From assembly GCF_014639795.1 (NCBI RefSeq), contig NZ_BMGC01000022.1, forward strand, positions 1 through 64,000: a DNA stretch of 64,000 nucleotides. The letters run 5' to 3'. This document shows, piece by piece, positions 1 to 8,234 of the stretch (its first letter is position 1; the number at the start of each line of letters is the position of its first letter). The translations under genes were made by a program, and so were the position numbers. Under the pieces are notes generated by a model. That model made no database searches. It worked only from the letters and a program-made list of their open reading frames with translations, and was not told the origin of the DNA. This DNA comes from Gordonia jinhuaensis. Lineage in GTDB: Bacteria > Actinomycetota > Actinomycetes > Mycobacteriales > Mycobacteriaceae.

Positions 1-71
1 ACCGCCTCGGCAGATTGACCCCCATTGAATTCGAGACCATCATCAACCACGAGGCCCCTCAGGCCGCGTGA
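1..71 (+). mobile_element. IS3-family transposase OrfB, C-terminal remnant (cut by window edge)
   Basis: The only open frame runs from base 3 to a TGA at 69-71 and reads RLGRLTPIEFETIINHEA followed by PQAA. A tail of the type RLTPxEFE is usual at the C terminus of IS3-family OrfB integrases (DDE fold), so this is probably the end of a transposase lying mostly outside the window. The sequence just after the stop (CTGTCACCTATCC) could belong to the element's right inverted repeat, but the left end is not visible, so no boundary or target duplication can be set. Only 22 residues are seen. Confidence 0.6.
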
Positions 72-127
72 CTAACCCTGTCACCTATCCGTGCACCAGG
101 CCCGGTCGAATCGACAGGAGCTTTCCG

Positions 128-502
128 ATGACTGCGGCGCAATCGCCATCCCGTTCCGAGCAATCCGGTGAAAGTAGCGACAACCGAGGTGAACGCCCGA
201 GCGCACCTGCGTTGTGGTGCCTGCAGCTCGGGGTCTATTTCGCGACAATGCTGATTCTGGTGATGCTGACGGCGACGACGTCCGGTTCCTCTTCTACTAC
301 CCCGCAGACCGCAGCCATGCAACACGCTCTCGCAGTGGCAGGCTACGGAAGCGCGCTGGTCGTCGTGACGTGCGGGATCGGCGTAGGACTGTTGCGGTGG
401 CTCGACAAGTCGGCGCGTGCGTTCCCCCTGGTCGGCTTGATCGTGCAGGCAGTGCTGACGCTGCTCGCCATCGGAATGGCACTCGGGGGACTCTGGTACT
501 GA
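128..502 (+). CDS. Small hypothetical membrane protein (124 aa)
   Basis: A protein of 124 residues with a polar Ser/Glu/Arg-rich N terminus of about 30 residues and three hydrophobic stretches (about 30-50, 68-92 and 98-122), so probably a three-helix inner-membrane protein. The ATG at 128 is chosen over an in-frame ATG at 68 because CAGGAG sits 8 bases upstream and because 68 overlaps the transposase stop. No family was recognised. It stands alone: the transposase remnant is upstream, and a strong hairpin follows 24 bases after its stop. Small membrane proteins with a Pro/Ser-rich N tail next to IS remnants are often poorly conserved, so no function is proposed. Confidence 0.7.
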   Translation: MTAAQSPSRSEQSGESSDNRGERPSAPALWCLQLGVYFATMLILVMLTATTSGSSSTTPQTAAMQHALAVAGYGSALVVVTCGIGVGLLRWLDKSARAFPLVGLIVQAVLTLLAIGMALGGLWY

Positions 503-525
503 CCCGACTGAGCGTTGTGGCCGAT

Positions 526-573
526 ACACGACACTGCCCGCCCGGAGACTGATCCGGGCGGGCAGTGTCGTGT
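526..573. terminator. Bidirectional hairpin terminator
   Basis: A perfect 20-bp inverted repeat (526-545 with 554-573) around an 8-base loop, between two converging genes. There is no long T run, as is common in high-GC actinobacteria. Confidence 0.8.
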
Positions 574-605
574 CGTCGAAGGGGCGTGCGATCGAGGGAG
601 TTCGA

Positions 606-1451
606 TCAGGCCGACAGCTCCAGGTCGATGTTCTCAGCGAGTGCAGGGTCGTGGAGATCGGCACCGTCGGACACTGCCTGCACGAACCGTGGGAGCCGCT
701 GTGCGTCGGCTTCGGTGCTGGTCACACCGGCCTTCCAATACGCGCGGGCGATCAAGTCACCCAGGTCGACGTGCCAAGCCTCGACGGCATGGCGGCGCAA
801 TTCTCTGACCTCGGCGGTTTCGCCTGCGATCCACACCTGAACACGCTCGCCGGTACGGATCAACCGTGGAGTGCGGTGCAACAGATTGGTCAGCGATGTC
901 ACGCGTTCCAGCGCCAGATGCGGATGCGACGGGATGAGGCTCAGGTCCTCGGTGTTCTCCGCGCTGACGTAGGCCTGCACATCGACATCGTCGGGAATCG
1001 CCTCGATCAGTGCGGCCGGCAGCGCGGACCCGTCTGCGATCAGCAGCACATTACGCACTGCCGCAGGGAGGTACCACTCGGCGCGCATGCCCGAGAATGT
1101 CACCGAGTCGCCCACGTGGAGGCCGGTCCGCCAGGAGGCAAGGAGCCCGCGCTCGTGATGCATCACGTCGGTCGAGATCACCCCCGACCGCCGGTCGTGG
1201 TGGCGGACCGTGAGTGCGCGCAGGGACGGTTGTGCGGCGGGGTTCGACCAGCGTGGGACGCCGGTGGCATCTCGCTCAGGTGTCGGCATCGGTATCGAGG
1301 ATGTCGATCCTGAGAACTCCGATGACGGGGGGAGGAGGAGTTTGAACCCGTCGGCGGGTCCGAAGCGATGACAGGTGATCTCGTCGGACTGGAGGTACAC
1401 CCGGGTATAGCCCGGCGACGGCCGCGTGATCGCGATGACCTGCGCGGTCAC
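606..1451 (-). CDS. Siderophore-interacting protein, FAD-dependent ferric-siderophore reductase family
   Basis: 281 residues with the layout of the SIP/ViuB family: an N-terminal FAD-binding barrel (TRPSPGYTRVYL near the start, ERDATGVPRWSN and LRALTVRHHD in the flavin region) and a C-terminal NAD(P)H-type lobe (VLLIADGSALPA, VQVWIAGETAEVRELRRH). Members reduce ferric siderophores in the cytoplasm to release iron. The gene lies 93 bases downstream of the siderophore-binding lipoprotein on the same strand, so it is probably in the same IdeR-controlled unit. The GTG at 1451 is the only usual start in the frame; coding-like sequence (RARAQAGSLISV) continues upstream to a stop without ATG, GTG or TTG, so the N terminus is a little uncertain. 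Confidence 0.85.
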   Translation of the reverse strand: MTAQVIAITRPSPGYTRVYLQSDEITCHRFGPADGFKLLLPPSSEFSGSTSSIPMPTPERDATGVPRWSNPAAQPSLRALTVRHHDRRSGVISTDVMHHERGLLASWRTGLHVGDSVTFSGMRAEWYLPAAVRNVLLIADGSALPAALIEAIPDDVDVQAYVSAENTEDLSLIPSHPHLALERVTSLTNLLHRTPRLIRTGERVQVWIAGETAEVRELRRHAVEAWHVDLGDLIARAYWKAGVTSTEADAQRLPRFVQAVSDGADLHDPALAENIDLELSA

Positions 1452-1544
1452 CGAGATCAGCGAGCCCGCCTGCGCACGGGCACGGATACCGGCTTTGGCA
1501 TCGGGATGGCGGTCACCACGGGGTGGTCAGGGACCGATTGGCGC

Positions 1545-2510
1545 TCAGGCATTTCCGCGAACCTTGGCCAGCGCGGGCTCGACCTTGTTGATCGCCCACG
1601 GAACCGAGTAGATCGACGGCGTGCTGAACGCGGCCGCGTTGTCGTTGGTCAGAAAGACGGTGCTCCCGTTGCGCACTGCCGGCAGCGACGACCAGCCGGG
1701 GATCTTGTCGAAGGATTCCGGTCCCCCGACCAGCGGCCAGAAGATCAGCAGATCCGAGCTGAACAGGTCGACTCGCTCTGCCGACACCAGCACACGGCTG
1801 CCGTCCTTCGACAGCGACTTCACCGCGGGGTCGAGTGCGAGCCCCATCTGTGCCATGAGCTTGGACGACGGGTCGTTGTCGGAGGTCACCACACCGAACT
1901 GTTGCTGCGGAGTGAGCTGCCCGAAGGTGAACGTCTTGCCCTGTGCGTTGGGGTACTTCTCCTTCACCTTCGCGAGCTGGTCGTTCACCTCGGCAACGGC
2001 GGCCGCAGCCTGCTTCTGCTTGCCGAAGATCTCTCCGGCGGTGAGGGTGATGTCTTCCCAGCTGTCCACCTGCGTGCCCTGTTTGAGGACGGGGATCGTG
2101 GGTGCGATCTGCGAAAGCCGTTCCCACGTCGACTTGTCGGGGAGATATCCGGTGAGGATCACATCGGGGTCGAACTTCGCGACGGCACTGATGTCGGGGA
2201 CGCCCTGCACGGGGACCACCGTCGAGGAGTGTTCCGGCGTCCACTCGAACCGGTTGTTGGGGCCGGAATAGCCGGCGGTGACGAATTCTGCGGTGATCGG
2301 CACGCCGAGTTTGATCAGCGCATCCGACCAGGCCCCGCCGAAGGTCACGACTTTGGTGGGATGAGCGGGGATCTGCGTGGAACCGTACTGATGGGCGATC
2401 GTCACCGGCGCAGACGACGAGTTCGCTGATTCGCTCGTCGACGTGGAACCGCTCGAACATGCGACGAGTGCCGTGGCGAGTGCAACGGCTACAACAGCCA
2501 GGAAGGGCAA
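1545..2510 (-). CDS. Fe(3+)-siderophore ABC transporter substrate-binding lipoprotein
   Basis: A periplasmic-binding-protein-like lipoprotein of the FepB/FhuD type: a hydrophobic signal ending in the lipobox LVAC (cysteine at residue 18 from the TTG), a Ser/Thr-rich linker, then the two-lobe fold with PTKVVTFGGAWSDALIKLGV and FDPDVILTG, typical of iron-siderophore binding proteins. It would capture ferric siderophore outside the membrane; no permease or ATPase is linked here. The TTG at 2510 gives a signal peptide with no positive charge, while the four codons before it read ILKR. Initiation at the ATT at 2522-2520 would restore a normal Lys-Arg n-region. An iron box abuts this start. Confidence 0.88.
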   Translation of the reverse strand: MPFLAVVAVALATALVACSSGSTSTSESANSSSAPVTIAHQYGSTQIPAHPTKVVTFGGAWSDALIKLGVPITAEFVTAGYSGPNNRFEWTPEHSSTVVPVQGVPDISAVAKFDPDVILTGYLPDKSTWERLSQIAPTIPVLKQGTQVDSWEDITLTAGEIFGKQKQAAAAVAEVNDQLAKVKEKYPNAQGKTFTFGQLTPQQQFGVVTSDNDPSSKLMAQMGLALDPAVKSLSKDGSRVLVSAERVDLFSSDLLIFWPLVGGPESFDKIPGWSSLPAVRNGSTVFLTNDNAAAFSTPSIYSVPWAINKVEPALAKVRGNA

Positions 2511-2521
2511 CCTCTTTAAAA

Positions 2522-2540
2522 TGAGGTGAGGCTAGCCTAA
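2522..2540 (-). promoter_or_regulatory. IdeR/DtxR iron box
   Basis: Read on the minus strand: TTAGGCTAGCCTCACCTCA, a close match to the IdeR/DtxR consensus TTAGGTTAGSCTAACCTAA. It sits directly before the lipoprotein start, so iron-loaded IdeR should block transcription when iron is plentiful. Confidence 0.85.
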
Positions 2541-2621
2541 TAGATATTCGCGACACCAGCCCCGCGTCGGGATGCGAGAAGGACCCGAACCCCTCGGGCC
2601 TGAACCCACACGGACTGAAGC

Positions 2622-3197
2622 TCAGTCGTCGGTGCCGGCGCCCCGACGATTGCAGTCGATCAGGAGGGTCAGCTGGTCGCGGCACGCCTCGAGCGGTTCG
2701 GTCGAGGCGGAGGCCAGCGCGATGATGATGGCCCCCTCGATGGCCGACAGGATCGTCAGGGCCAATCGGTGCGATCGGTCCACAGGTATCCCGTCAGCGA
2801 CGAGTGCGGTGACGAGAGTCTGACTCCATCGCGAAAATGCCTGCGCTGCTTCACCGGTCGCCTCTGGGGAGGACGATCTGGCCAGTGCTGCAGCGGCCAC
2901 CGGGCAGCCACAGCGGAAGTCCGACTCGGTGACGATCGCGACCCAGTGATCGATCAGATGGCCCACGGCCGCAACCGGGTTCTCCTCGGCCATGGTGGAC
3001 AGGATTCGGTCGAAGAAGGCGGCGGCGACACGCGTCGCCTCGGTCACGAGCTCGGACTTCCCCTCGGGGAATTGCAGGTAGATCGAACGTCGGGAGACAC
3101 CGCTGCGATCGAGGATCTCGGCAACACCCGTGCCGGCGACGCCGTCTCGACGCATGAGTTCGATCGTCGTGTAGACCAGCTTGTCCCGGACGCTCAT
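2622..3197 (-). CDS. TetR-family transcriptional regulator (LmrA/YxaF-like)
   Basis: 191 residues. The N-terminal helix-turn-helix (about residues 5-50) is clear: DKLVYTTIELMRRDGVAGTG, then ILDRSGVSRRSIYLQFPEGK, the usual TetR recognition helix with a final xIYxxFPxGK. The C-terminal ligand domain carries GCPVAAAAL, a feature of the LmrA/YxaF subgroup. The ATG at 3197 is preferred to the track start at 3245 because GAGGAG lies 8-13 bases upstream. The gene diverges from a thioesterase gene, and a 20-bp near-perfect palindrome lies between them, so it probably represses itself and the thioesterase. The ligand is unknown. Confidence 0.88.
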   Translation of the reverse strand: MSVRDKLVYTTIELMRRDGVAGTGVAEILDRSGVSRRSIYLQFPEGKSELVTEATRVAAAFFDRILSTMAEENPVAAVGHLIDHWVAIVTESDFRCGCPVAAAALARSSSPEATGEAAQAFSRWSQTLVTALVADGIPVDRSHRLALTILSAIEGAIIIALASASTEPLEACRDQLTLLIDCNRRGAGTDD

Positions 3198-3269
3198 CAC
3201 CGCACTCCTCTCGTCGCATCGGTTCTGGTCACCCGCGCCATCCATCGAACCACGCGGCTACTCCTTGGC

Positions 3270-3289
3270 AGTATACCGATCGGTCTACT
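3270..3289. promoter_or_regulatory. Likely operator of the divergent TetR regulator
   Basis: AGTATACCGATCGGTCTACT is a 20-bp palindrome with one mismatched pair around a perfect ACCGATCGGT core. It lies between the divergent tetR-type gene and the thioesterase gene, 40 bases from the thioesterase start, and resembles known LmrA/TetR-type operators. Confidence 0.75.
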
Positions 3290-3328
3290 AGGCTCATTTT
3301 CCGTACACGACGTTTCGACGGGAGATGG

Positions 3329-3832
3329 ATGATGACCGAGGTGTTGCAGCAGAAGACCATCGAGTGGGCCGACCCGAAGGAGTCGGCGATGCAGGCGCTG
3401 GCGCTGAGCGGTCTCGACTTCCTGTCGAAGATCGGGTCCGGAGAGATCCCGTCAGCGCCGATCGGCGCGCATATGAACATGCGATTCGTCAGCGCGGAGG
3501 TGGGTAAGGTCGTCTTCGCCGCCACACCCGACGAATCGCACTACAACCCGATCGGCTCGGTCCACGGCGGCTTCTATGCGACGCTGTTGGACTCGGCGTG
3601 CGGATGTGCCGTGCAGACAACGCTTCCCGCCGGTCAGGCCTACACCTCACTGGACTTGAACGTCAGCTTCCTGCGGCAGATCACCGCGGCGACCGGCGAG
3701 GTGACCGTGCGCGGATGGGTCACCAAGCCCGGTCGCAAGGCTGCCTTCGCGCAGGCCGAGATCACCGATGCGGACGGCAAACTGCTTGCCACGGCGACGA
3801 GTTCGTGTGCGGTGTTCCCCGTCGGCGGATGA
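3329..3832 (+). CDS. PaaI-family hotdog thioesterase
   Basis: 167 residues of single hotdog-fold type. The signature region is NPIGSVHGGFYATLLDSACGCA (read in two parts: NPIGSVHGGF and LLDSACGCA), where HGG and the following Asp/Ser helix correspond to the active-site helix of PaaI and YdiI-like acyl-CoA thioesterases. The C-terminal strand ends in ATATSSCAVFP, also usual. It should hydrolyse an acyl-CoA in the cytoplasm, with the substrate unknown. The start may be ATG 3329 or 3332; GGGAG lies just upstream. Control by the divergent TetR protein is likely from the shared operator. It could alternatively serve the acyl-CoA ligase operon at 4.6-8.1 kb, but a second TetR gene lies between. Confidence 0.88.
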   Translation: MMTEVLQQKTIEWADPKESAMQALALSGLDFLSKIGSGEIPSAPIGAHMNMRFVSAEVGKVVFAATPDESHYNPIGSVHGGFYATLLDSACGCAVQTTLPAGQAYTSLDLNVSFLRQITAATGEVTVRGWVTKPGRKAAFAQAEITDADGKLLATATSSCAVFPVGG

Positions 3833-3841
3833 GGTGGGCGT

Positions 3842-4537
3842 TCACACGCCGGACTCCCACAGCGCGGGAATCCGCGACGTGAGGTAGGCGCGGACGGCCC
3901 GCTTCGCCTCGGTGATGGTGTCGTCGTCGCCGGACGGGTCGACGCGAAATGCCAGTCCGAGTAGGGAATCGGCGATGTGGACTGTGACGAGCGCAGCGGT
4001 GTGGAGATCAGTCGTCTCCAGATCTGCCGTCTCGAGATCTGCGGGCGGATCGTCGAGAAGCGATGCCCAGCTCGTGGCCAAGAGATTCGCGAGCCGGGCG
4101 TTGCTCTGCTTGTCGAGTGACCGTGCCTCACCGCGAAGCGAGCTGCTGAAGTAGACCGCCCGAAAGCCGGGAGTCTCTCGGAAAAACCGCACATACGAAT
4201 CCACGATGCTGTCCAGGGAGGCGGGGAAGTCGTCGAGCGTGGGTACCTCGACCTGGGCGAGTACGGCGTCGAACTGCTGGGTCCACTCGCGAACCAGCTC
4301 GACGATGATCGCGTCGACGTTCGCGAAGAACTGGTAGAGCGAACTGACGCTGAGGCCGGCGTGTTCGGCTATGGATGCGGTGGTCAGGCTCTGGTAGCCG
4401 GATTCCTCCAGCAGTTCGGCGGTGGACGTGAGGATCGCGGCGACCCGTTCGCGGCTGCGCTTCTGCCGGGGTTCGCGGCGCAGCGGCGAGGCGGTCGGAG
4501 TTTCGGTCAGTCTGATCGAATCTGTCGCCGGAATCAC
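3842..4537 (-). CDS. TetR-family transcriptional regulator
   Basis: 231 residues with a typical TetR N-terminal domain after a disordered 20-residue lead (RKRS-type basic stretch): RVAAILTSTAELLEESGYQS, then TASIAEHAGLSVSSLYQFF as the helix-turn-helix. A short repeated patch in the C-terminal half (DLETADLETTDLHTAAL) looks like a small in-frame tandem duplication. The gene is divergent from the APC permease at 4600, and a perfect 17-bp palindrome lies between them close to the permease start, so repression of the permease-hotdog-ligase operon is likely. The start codon is GTG with only a weak ribosome site, so a shorter N terminus is possible. Confidence 0.87.
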   Translation of the reverse strand: MIPATDSIRLTETPTASPLRREPRQKRSRERVAAILTSTAELLEESGYQSLTTASIAEHAGLSVSSLYQFFANVDAIIVELVREWTQQFDAVLAQVEVPTLDDFPASLDSIVDSYVRFFRETPGFRAVYFSSSLRGEARSLDKQSNARLANLLATSWASLLDDPPADLETADLETTDLHTAALVTVHIADSLLGLAFRVDPSGDDDTITEAKRAVRAYLTSRIPALWESGV

Positions 4538-4563
4538 ACCGCGAGATTAACATCCGAGCTAAT

Positions 4564-4580
4564 CCTGAATCGGATTCAGG
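4564..4580. promoter_or_regulatory. Palindromic operator before the permease operon
   Basis: CCTGAATCGGATTCAGG is a perfect 17-bp palindrome centred on G4572, ending 19 bases before the permease ATG and 27 bases from the divergent TetR start. Position and symmetry fit a TetR-type operator for both genes. Confidence 0.8.
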
Positions 4581-4599
4581 TTTTGGTTACGGAGGGGCG

Positions 4600-6027
4600 A
4601 TGCCCGAGACCTCGAAGCGGTCGCTGTCGACTGCGAAGATCGTGTTCCTCGTCGTTGCCGCCGCGGCACCGCTGGTCGCCATGGCGGGAACGGTTCCGCT
4701 GTCGATCGGGATCGGCAACGGTGTGGGCGTGCCGGGCACGTACCTGATCGCCACCGTCACGCTGTTGCTCTTCGCCGTCGGCTACGCCGCGATGGCGCGG
4801 ATCGTCACGCGCGGCGGCGGCTTCTACACCTATGTCGCCGAGGGGCTGGGCCGACCGGCGGCCGCTGCGGGTGCGGTGTTCGCGATGGTCGCATACAACG
4901 CGTTGGTGGCCGCACTGGCCGGAGGCGTCGGATACTTCCTCACCAGCGGGCTGGGTCTGCCGTTGCCCTGGTGGGTGTGCAGCCTGGCCGGCGTGGCACT
5001 GATGGCATTTTTGGGTTACCGGCGCATCGATCTGTCGGCACGGTTGCTGATGGTGCTCATCATCGCCGAGATCGTTGTCCTGAGCGTCTTCGACATCGCC
5101 GTCATGATCGAGCTGGGCGGCCGGGCGTTCACCTGGTCGAGTTTCTCCCCGCACGAGATCTTCTCGGGCGCACCAGGAGTGGCGCTGATGTTCGCCTTCG
5201 GGTCGTTCTTCGGATTCGAGGCCGCAGCCCTCTACGCCGAGGAGTCCAAGGACCCGGCCCGAACCGTTCCGCGCGCCACCTACGCCGCCGTGCTGGTCAT
5301 CGGGGGGTTCTACCTGTTCACCAGCTGGATGATGATCGGCGCGATCGGTGCCGATCGCGCCAGGGAGCAGGCCGCCGACCACTCCGGTGAGCTCTTCCTC
5401 GACCTCAGCGCCGACAAGCTCGGCGACATCGCCAGCGCATTGTTCGGACTGATGGTGATCACCAGCGTCTTCGCCTCACTCCTCTCGGCACACAACGCGA
5501 CCTCGCGCTATCTGCTCACCATGGGTCGAGACGGACTCCTCCCGTCGGCGTTGGGACGTACGCATCCCACGTACGGGTCGCCGTACGTGGCCAGTCGCGC
5601 GCAGGCGGTGCTCATCGCGGTGGTCGTGGCGGTCTTCGCGGTGCTCGGACTGGATCCGTATCGTCAGCTCGTCTCGGTGATGAGCGGTCTGTCGACACTG
5701 GGGATCATCCTGTTGCAGACCCTGGCCTCGGTGGCGATCGTGGTCTTCTTCCGTCGCCGACGCGACCCGCGGGTCTTCGCCACGATCGTCGCTCCCGTGC
5801 TGGCATGCGTCGGCATGGCGCTTGCCACCTACTTCCTGTTCGCCAACTTCGACGTGTTGGCCGACTCCCACAACCCCGTGATGCTGTCGATGCCCTGGGT
5901 CGTTCTCGCTCTCGGCGTGATCGCGGCCCTGTATGTCGCCCGCCTCGCGCGCACCAGCCCCGAGCGGTATCGCCGACTCGGCAACGCAATAGACAGTTCC
6001 ACCAGTCTCGAAGGAGTGACGCAGTGA
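4600..6027 (+). CDS. APC-superfamily amino-acid/organic-cation permease
   Basis: 475 residues, almost wholly hydrophobic, about 12 transmembrane helices. The N-terminal helix region (KIVFLVVAAAAPLVAMAGTVPLSIG) has the broken first helix with small residues that forms the substrate site in APC permeases, and GGGFYTYVAEGLGRP is a usual second-loop motif. It should take up an amino acid or related organic compound by cation symport. It has a good ribosome site (GGAGGGG) and is the first gene of a three-gene unit: the next gene starts inside its stop (GTG at 6024). The substrate cannot be told from sequence, but the partner acyl-CoA ligase suggests a carboxylate that is activated after uptake. 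Confidence 0.88.
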   Translation: MPETSKRSLSTAKIVFLVVAAAAPLVAMAGTVPLSIGIGNGVGVPGTYLIATVTLLLFAVGYAAMARIVTRGGGFYTYVAEGLGRPAAAAGAVFAMVAYNALVAALAGGVGYFLTSGLGLPLPWWVCSLAGVALMAFLGYRRIDLSARLLMVLIIAEIVVLSVFDIAVMIELGGRAFTWSSFSPHEIFSGAPGVALMFAFGSFFGFEAAALYAEESKDPARTVPRATYAAVLVIGGFYLFTSWMMIGAIGADRAREQAADHSGELFLDLSADKLGDIASALFGLMVITSVFASLLSAHNATSRYLLTMGRDGLLPSALGRTHPTYGSPYVASRAQAVLIAVVVAVFAVLGLDPYRQLVSVMSGLSTLGIILLQTLASVAIVVFFRRRRDPRVFATIVAPVLACVGMALATYFLFANFDVLADSHNPVMLSMPWVVLALGVIAALYVARLARTSPERYRRLGNAIDSSTSLEGVTQ

Positions 6028-6527
6028 GTGACACAACCCAGGCCGCCGATGTCGACGCACAGATCCGCGGTCGGGTCGGCGAGGAGATCTTCCTGACCGA
6101 CTACCACCCGATCACGATGGCCGACGAACTGGCGTTCCAGAAGGCGACCTGGGTCCACGAGGACTTCCTGGGTTTCCCACTCGAGAGCAATGACCCCTAC
6201 GGCGAGGAACTGGTCTCCGGCTTTCTGCTCATGAGCATCCTGGTTGCCTTCCACAAGAGATATCTGCCCTTCCATCTCGAGGACGGGTATGCCCTCAACT
6301 ACGGCGCCGACAAGTTACGCTTCCTCACCCCGGTCCTCGCCGGTGATGACATCCGTTGTCGGACTGAACTTCTGGATGTGACGGTGAAGAAGCCGGGGAC
6401 CTATCGACTGCTGACGCGCAACACGATCGAGAAGCGCGACGGACGCCCGGCGATGGTTGCCGACTGGATCACCTATCTGGTGGACAACGCGGCCCCGGCC
6501 GATACGCAGGAAGTGTCGGACAAGTGA
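6024..6527 (+). CDS. MaoC/hotdog-like protein of unknown substrate
   Basis: 167 residues starting at a GTG that overlaps the permease stop. The central part (GEELVSGFLLMSILVAFHKRYLPF and then YGADKLRFLTPVLAGDDIR) follows the MaoC-like hotdog pattern: a helix with a Ser/Gly turn, then the N-Y-G-x-D/N-x-V/L-R-F strand and a PV xxGD xxR turn typical of R-specific enoyl-CoA hydratases. The standard hydratase Asp/His pair is not clearly seen, because the segment before the helix is atypical. It may be a hydratase or a binding/thioesterase variant. It is translationally coupled between the permease and the ligase, so it probably acts on the CoA product of that ligase. Confidence 0.75.
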   Translation: MSDTTQAADVDAQIRGRVGEEIFLTDYHPITMADELAFQKATWVHEDFLGFPLESNDPYGEELVSGFLLMSILVAFHKRYLPFHLEDGYALNYGADKLRFLTPVLAGDDIRCRTELLDVTVKKPGTYRLLTRNTIEKRDGRPAMVADWITYLVDNAAPADTQEVSDK

Positions 6528-8140
6528 GTGCACCGGTCGAGCAGCCCGCACTCGACCCGGCGCTGTTCCCAGGTCGTGACGCCGTTCCGCAGTGCCGGCG
6601 ACTCATCGACTACATCGCCTACTGGGCGCAGCGGACGCCGCAGGCACCGTTCGATCATGACACCGCACGCGGAGACGGGGTGCAGGCCCGGCGCAGCTAC
6701 AGCCAGGCGCTGGTCGACATCGAGCAGTGCGCGGCTCGGTTGGCGGACAAGGGGATCGGTGTCGGCGACGTGGTCGCGGCGTTGGTCGGCCCGAGTGCGG
6801 AGTTCATCACGCTCTACGCGGCGTGCAGCAGACTCGGTGCGACGTGGGTCGGGCTCAACCCCGCCTACTCCGTACCCGAACTCGCCCACGTCCTCACCGA
6901 TGCCCGCCCGGCGCTCATCGTGTCGATCGGTGTGTACCGCGATCGTCCGGTCGCCGAGGAGCTGACCAGGCTGGCACGGGAGATCGCCGGTGTCGGGGAG
7001 GTTGTCGGCTTCGACGACGTGCTGGGGCTCGGCGGAGCCGGAAGTGGCGAGCACGTCACGGCGCCGGCCGATGAGAACGCCTATGACGTCGATGCGACAG
7101 CGGTGATCGTCTACACCTCGGGGACCACGGGCCGGCCCAAAGGCGCCGAGATCAGCCATCGGGCGCTCGCGACCGGGTGTTACCTGCAGGCCTCGCGGTT
7201 CTTCCACGAGGACAGTCACGCGATCGCGAACCTCCCGGTCAATCACGTTGCGGGGCTGCTGGACATGGCCGGGGTGCCCATCGCCTCGGGCGGATGCATC
7301 CACTTCATGGCCGAGTTCGACCCCGACGGGATCCTCGAGCTGATCGAGCGCGAACGCATCACGATGTGGGGTGGCGTCCCGACGATCCTGGCGCTGACCG
7401 CCGCGCGCCCGGCCTGGAAGACCGCAGATCTCAGTTCACTGCGCTATCTCGTGTGGGGTGGTGCGCCGATGCCGATCGGACTGATCCCCCAATTGCGCGC
7501 GACCGGTGCGTCGTTGAGCACCGTGTACGGGCTGACGGAGTCCTGCGTGTCGGTCGCCTACAACGATCCCGATGCGACCGACGAACAGCTCGCCGCCACC
7601 ATCGGACGTCCCGACCCGAGGATGCAATGGCGGATCGGTGATCGCACGGTGGTGGGCGAACCGGGTGAACTGTTGTTGCGCAACCCCACCCTGCTCACCC
7701 GCTACCGGGGGCTGGAGGAGGCCACCGCAGAAGCGTTCACCGAGGACGGATTCCTGCGCACCGGCGATGTCGCAGTCCTCCGCGAGGACCACACCATCGA
7801 ACTGGTCGGACGAACCAGGGAGATGTTCAAATCCGGTGGCTACAACGTGTATCCGCGGGAGGTGGAGGCAGCCATCGAGACCCACGACGCGGTCCGTGAA
7901 GTGGTGGTGGTCGACATCCCCGATCCCGTCTTCCATCAGGTGGGTGCGGCTTTCGTGGTGTGTGAGAACGACATCGAGCCGACCGACGAACTGATCGAGT
8001 CGATCCGCGCGCACGCCGCATCACAGTTGGCGCGGTACAAGCAGCCCAAGCGCTACGAGATGCTTGCCGACCTGCCGCGCACGGGAATCGGGAAGGTCGA
8101 CAAGACCGCGTTGCGGGCGCGTCTGGCCGCTTCTGGGTAG
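6524..8140 (+). CDS. AMP-forming acyl-CoA ligase/synthetase
   Basis: 538 residues of the ANL superfamily. The A3 phosphate-binding motif VIVYTSGTTGRPKGAE, the A5-type YGLTESC, the A7 TGD(V) and the C-terminal A10 lysine (TGIGKVDKTALR) are all present, so adenylation and thioester formation should work. It would activate a carboxylic acid to its CoA ester in the cytoplasm. The GTG at 6524 overlaps the preceding gene by 4 bases, so the three genes are one transcript. The substrate is not predictable; the coupling to a permease and a hotdog protein argues for catabolism of an imported acid. No thiolase or dehydrogenase is linked. Confidence 0.9.
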   Translation: MSAPVEQPALDPALFPGRDAVPQCRRLIDYIAYWAQRTPQAPFDHDTARGDGVQARRSYSQALVDIEQCAARLADKGIGVGDVVAALVGPSAEFITLYAACSRLGATWVGLNPAYSVPELAHVLTDARPALIVSIGVYRDRPVAEELTRLAREIAGVGEVVGFDDVLGLGGAGSGEHVTAPADENAYDVDATAVIVYTSGTTGRPKGAEISHRALATGCYLQASRFFHEDSHAIANLPVNHVAGLLDMAGVPIASGGCIHFMAEFDPDGILELIERERITMWGGVPTILALTAARPAWKTADLSSLRYLVWGGAPMPIGLIPQLRATGASLSTVYGLTESCVSVAYNDPDATDEQLAATIGRPDPRMQWRIGDRTVVGEPGELLLRNPTLLTRYRGLEEATAEAFTEDGFLRTGDVAVLREDHTIELVGRTREMFKSGGYNVYPREVEAAIETHDAVREVVVVDIPDPVFHQVGAAFVVCENDIEPTDELIESIRAHAASQLARYKQPKRYEMLADLPRTGIGKVDKTALRARLAASG

Positions 8141-8197
8141 ACGACGCCGCCGCACGGACTCACCGGCGCCGACTTTTACGCACGCCGATCGAAACGT

Positions 8198-8228
8198 TTG
8201 GGATTCTGCACACGCGGCTCGCTAGTGT
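8198..8228 (+). promoter_or_regulatory. Leaderless-type promoter of the amino-acid ABC operon
   Basis: TAGTGT (8223-8228) lies 6 bases before the GTG at 8235 with TTGGGA (8198-8203) as a possible -35 box. No ribosome site is present, so the transcript probably begins at the GTG. Confidence 0.5.
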
Positions 8229-8234
8229 GCTTCG

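Noticed and set aside
1-127. Complete insertion sequence
   Set aside because: Only the last 22 codons of a transposase are in the window and only one possible end is seen.
1368-2429. Long plus-strand frame opposite the siderophore-binding gene
   Set aside because: The minus-strand frame encodes a clear lipoprotein with an iron box; the plus-strand product is Arg/Asp-rich shadow sequence.
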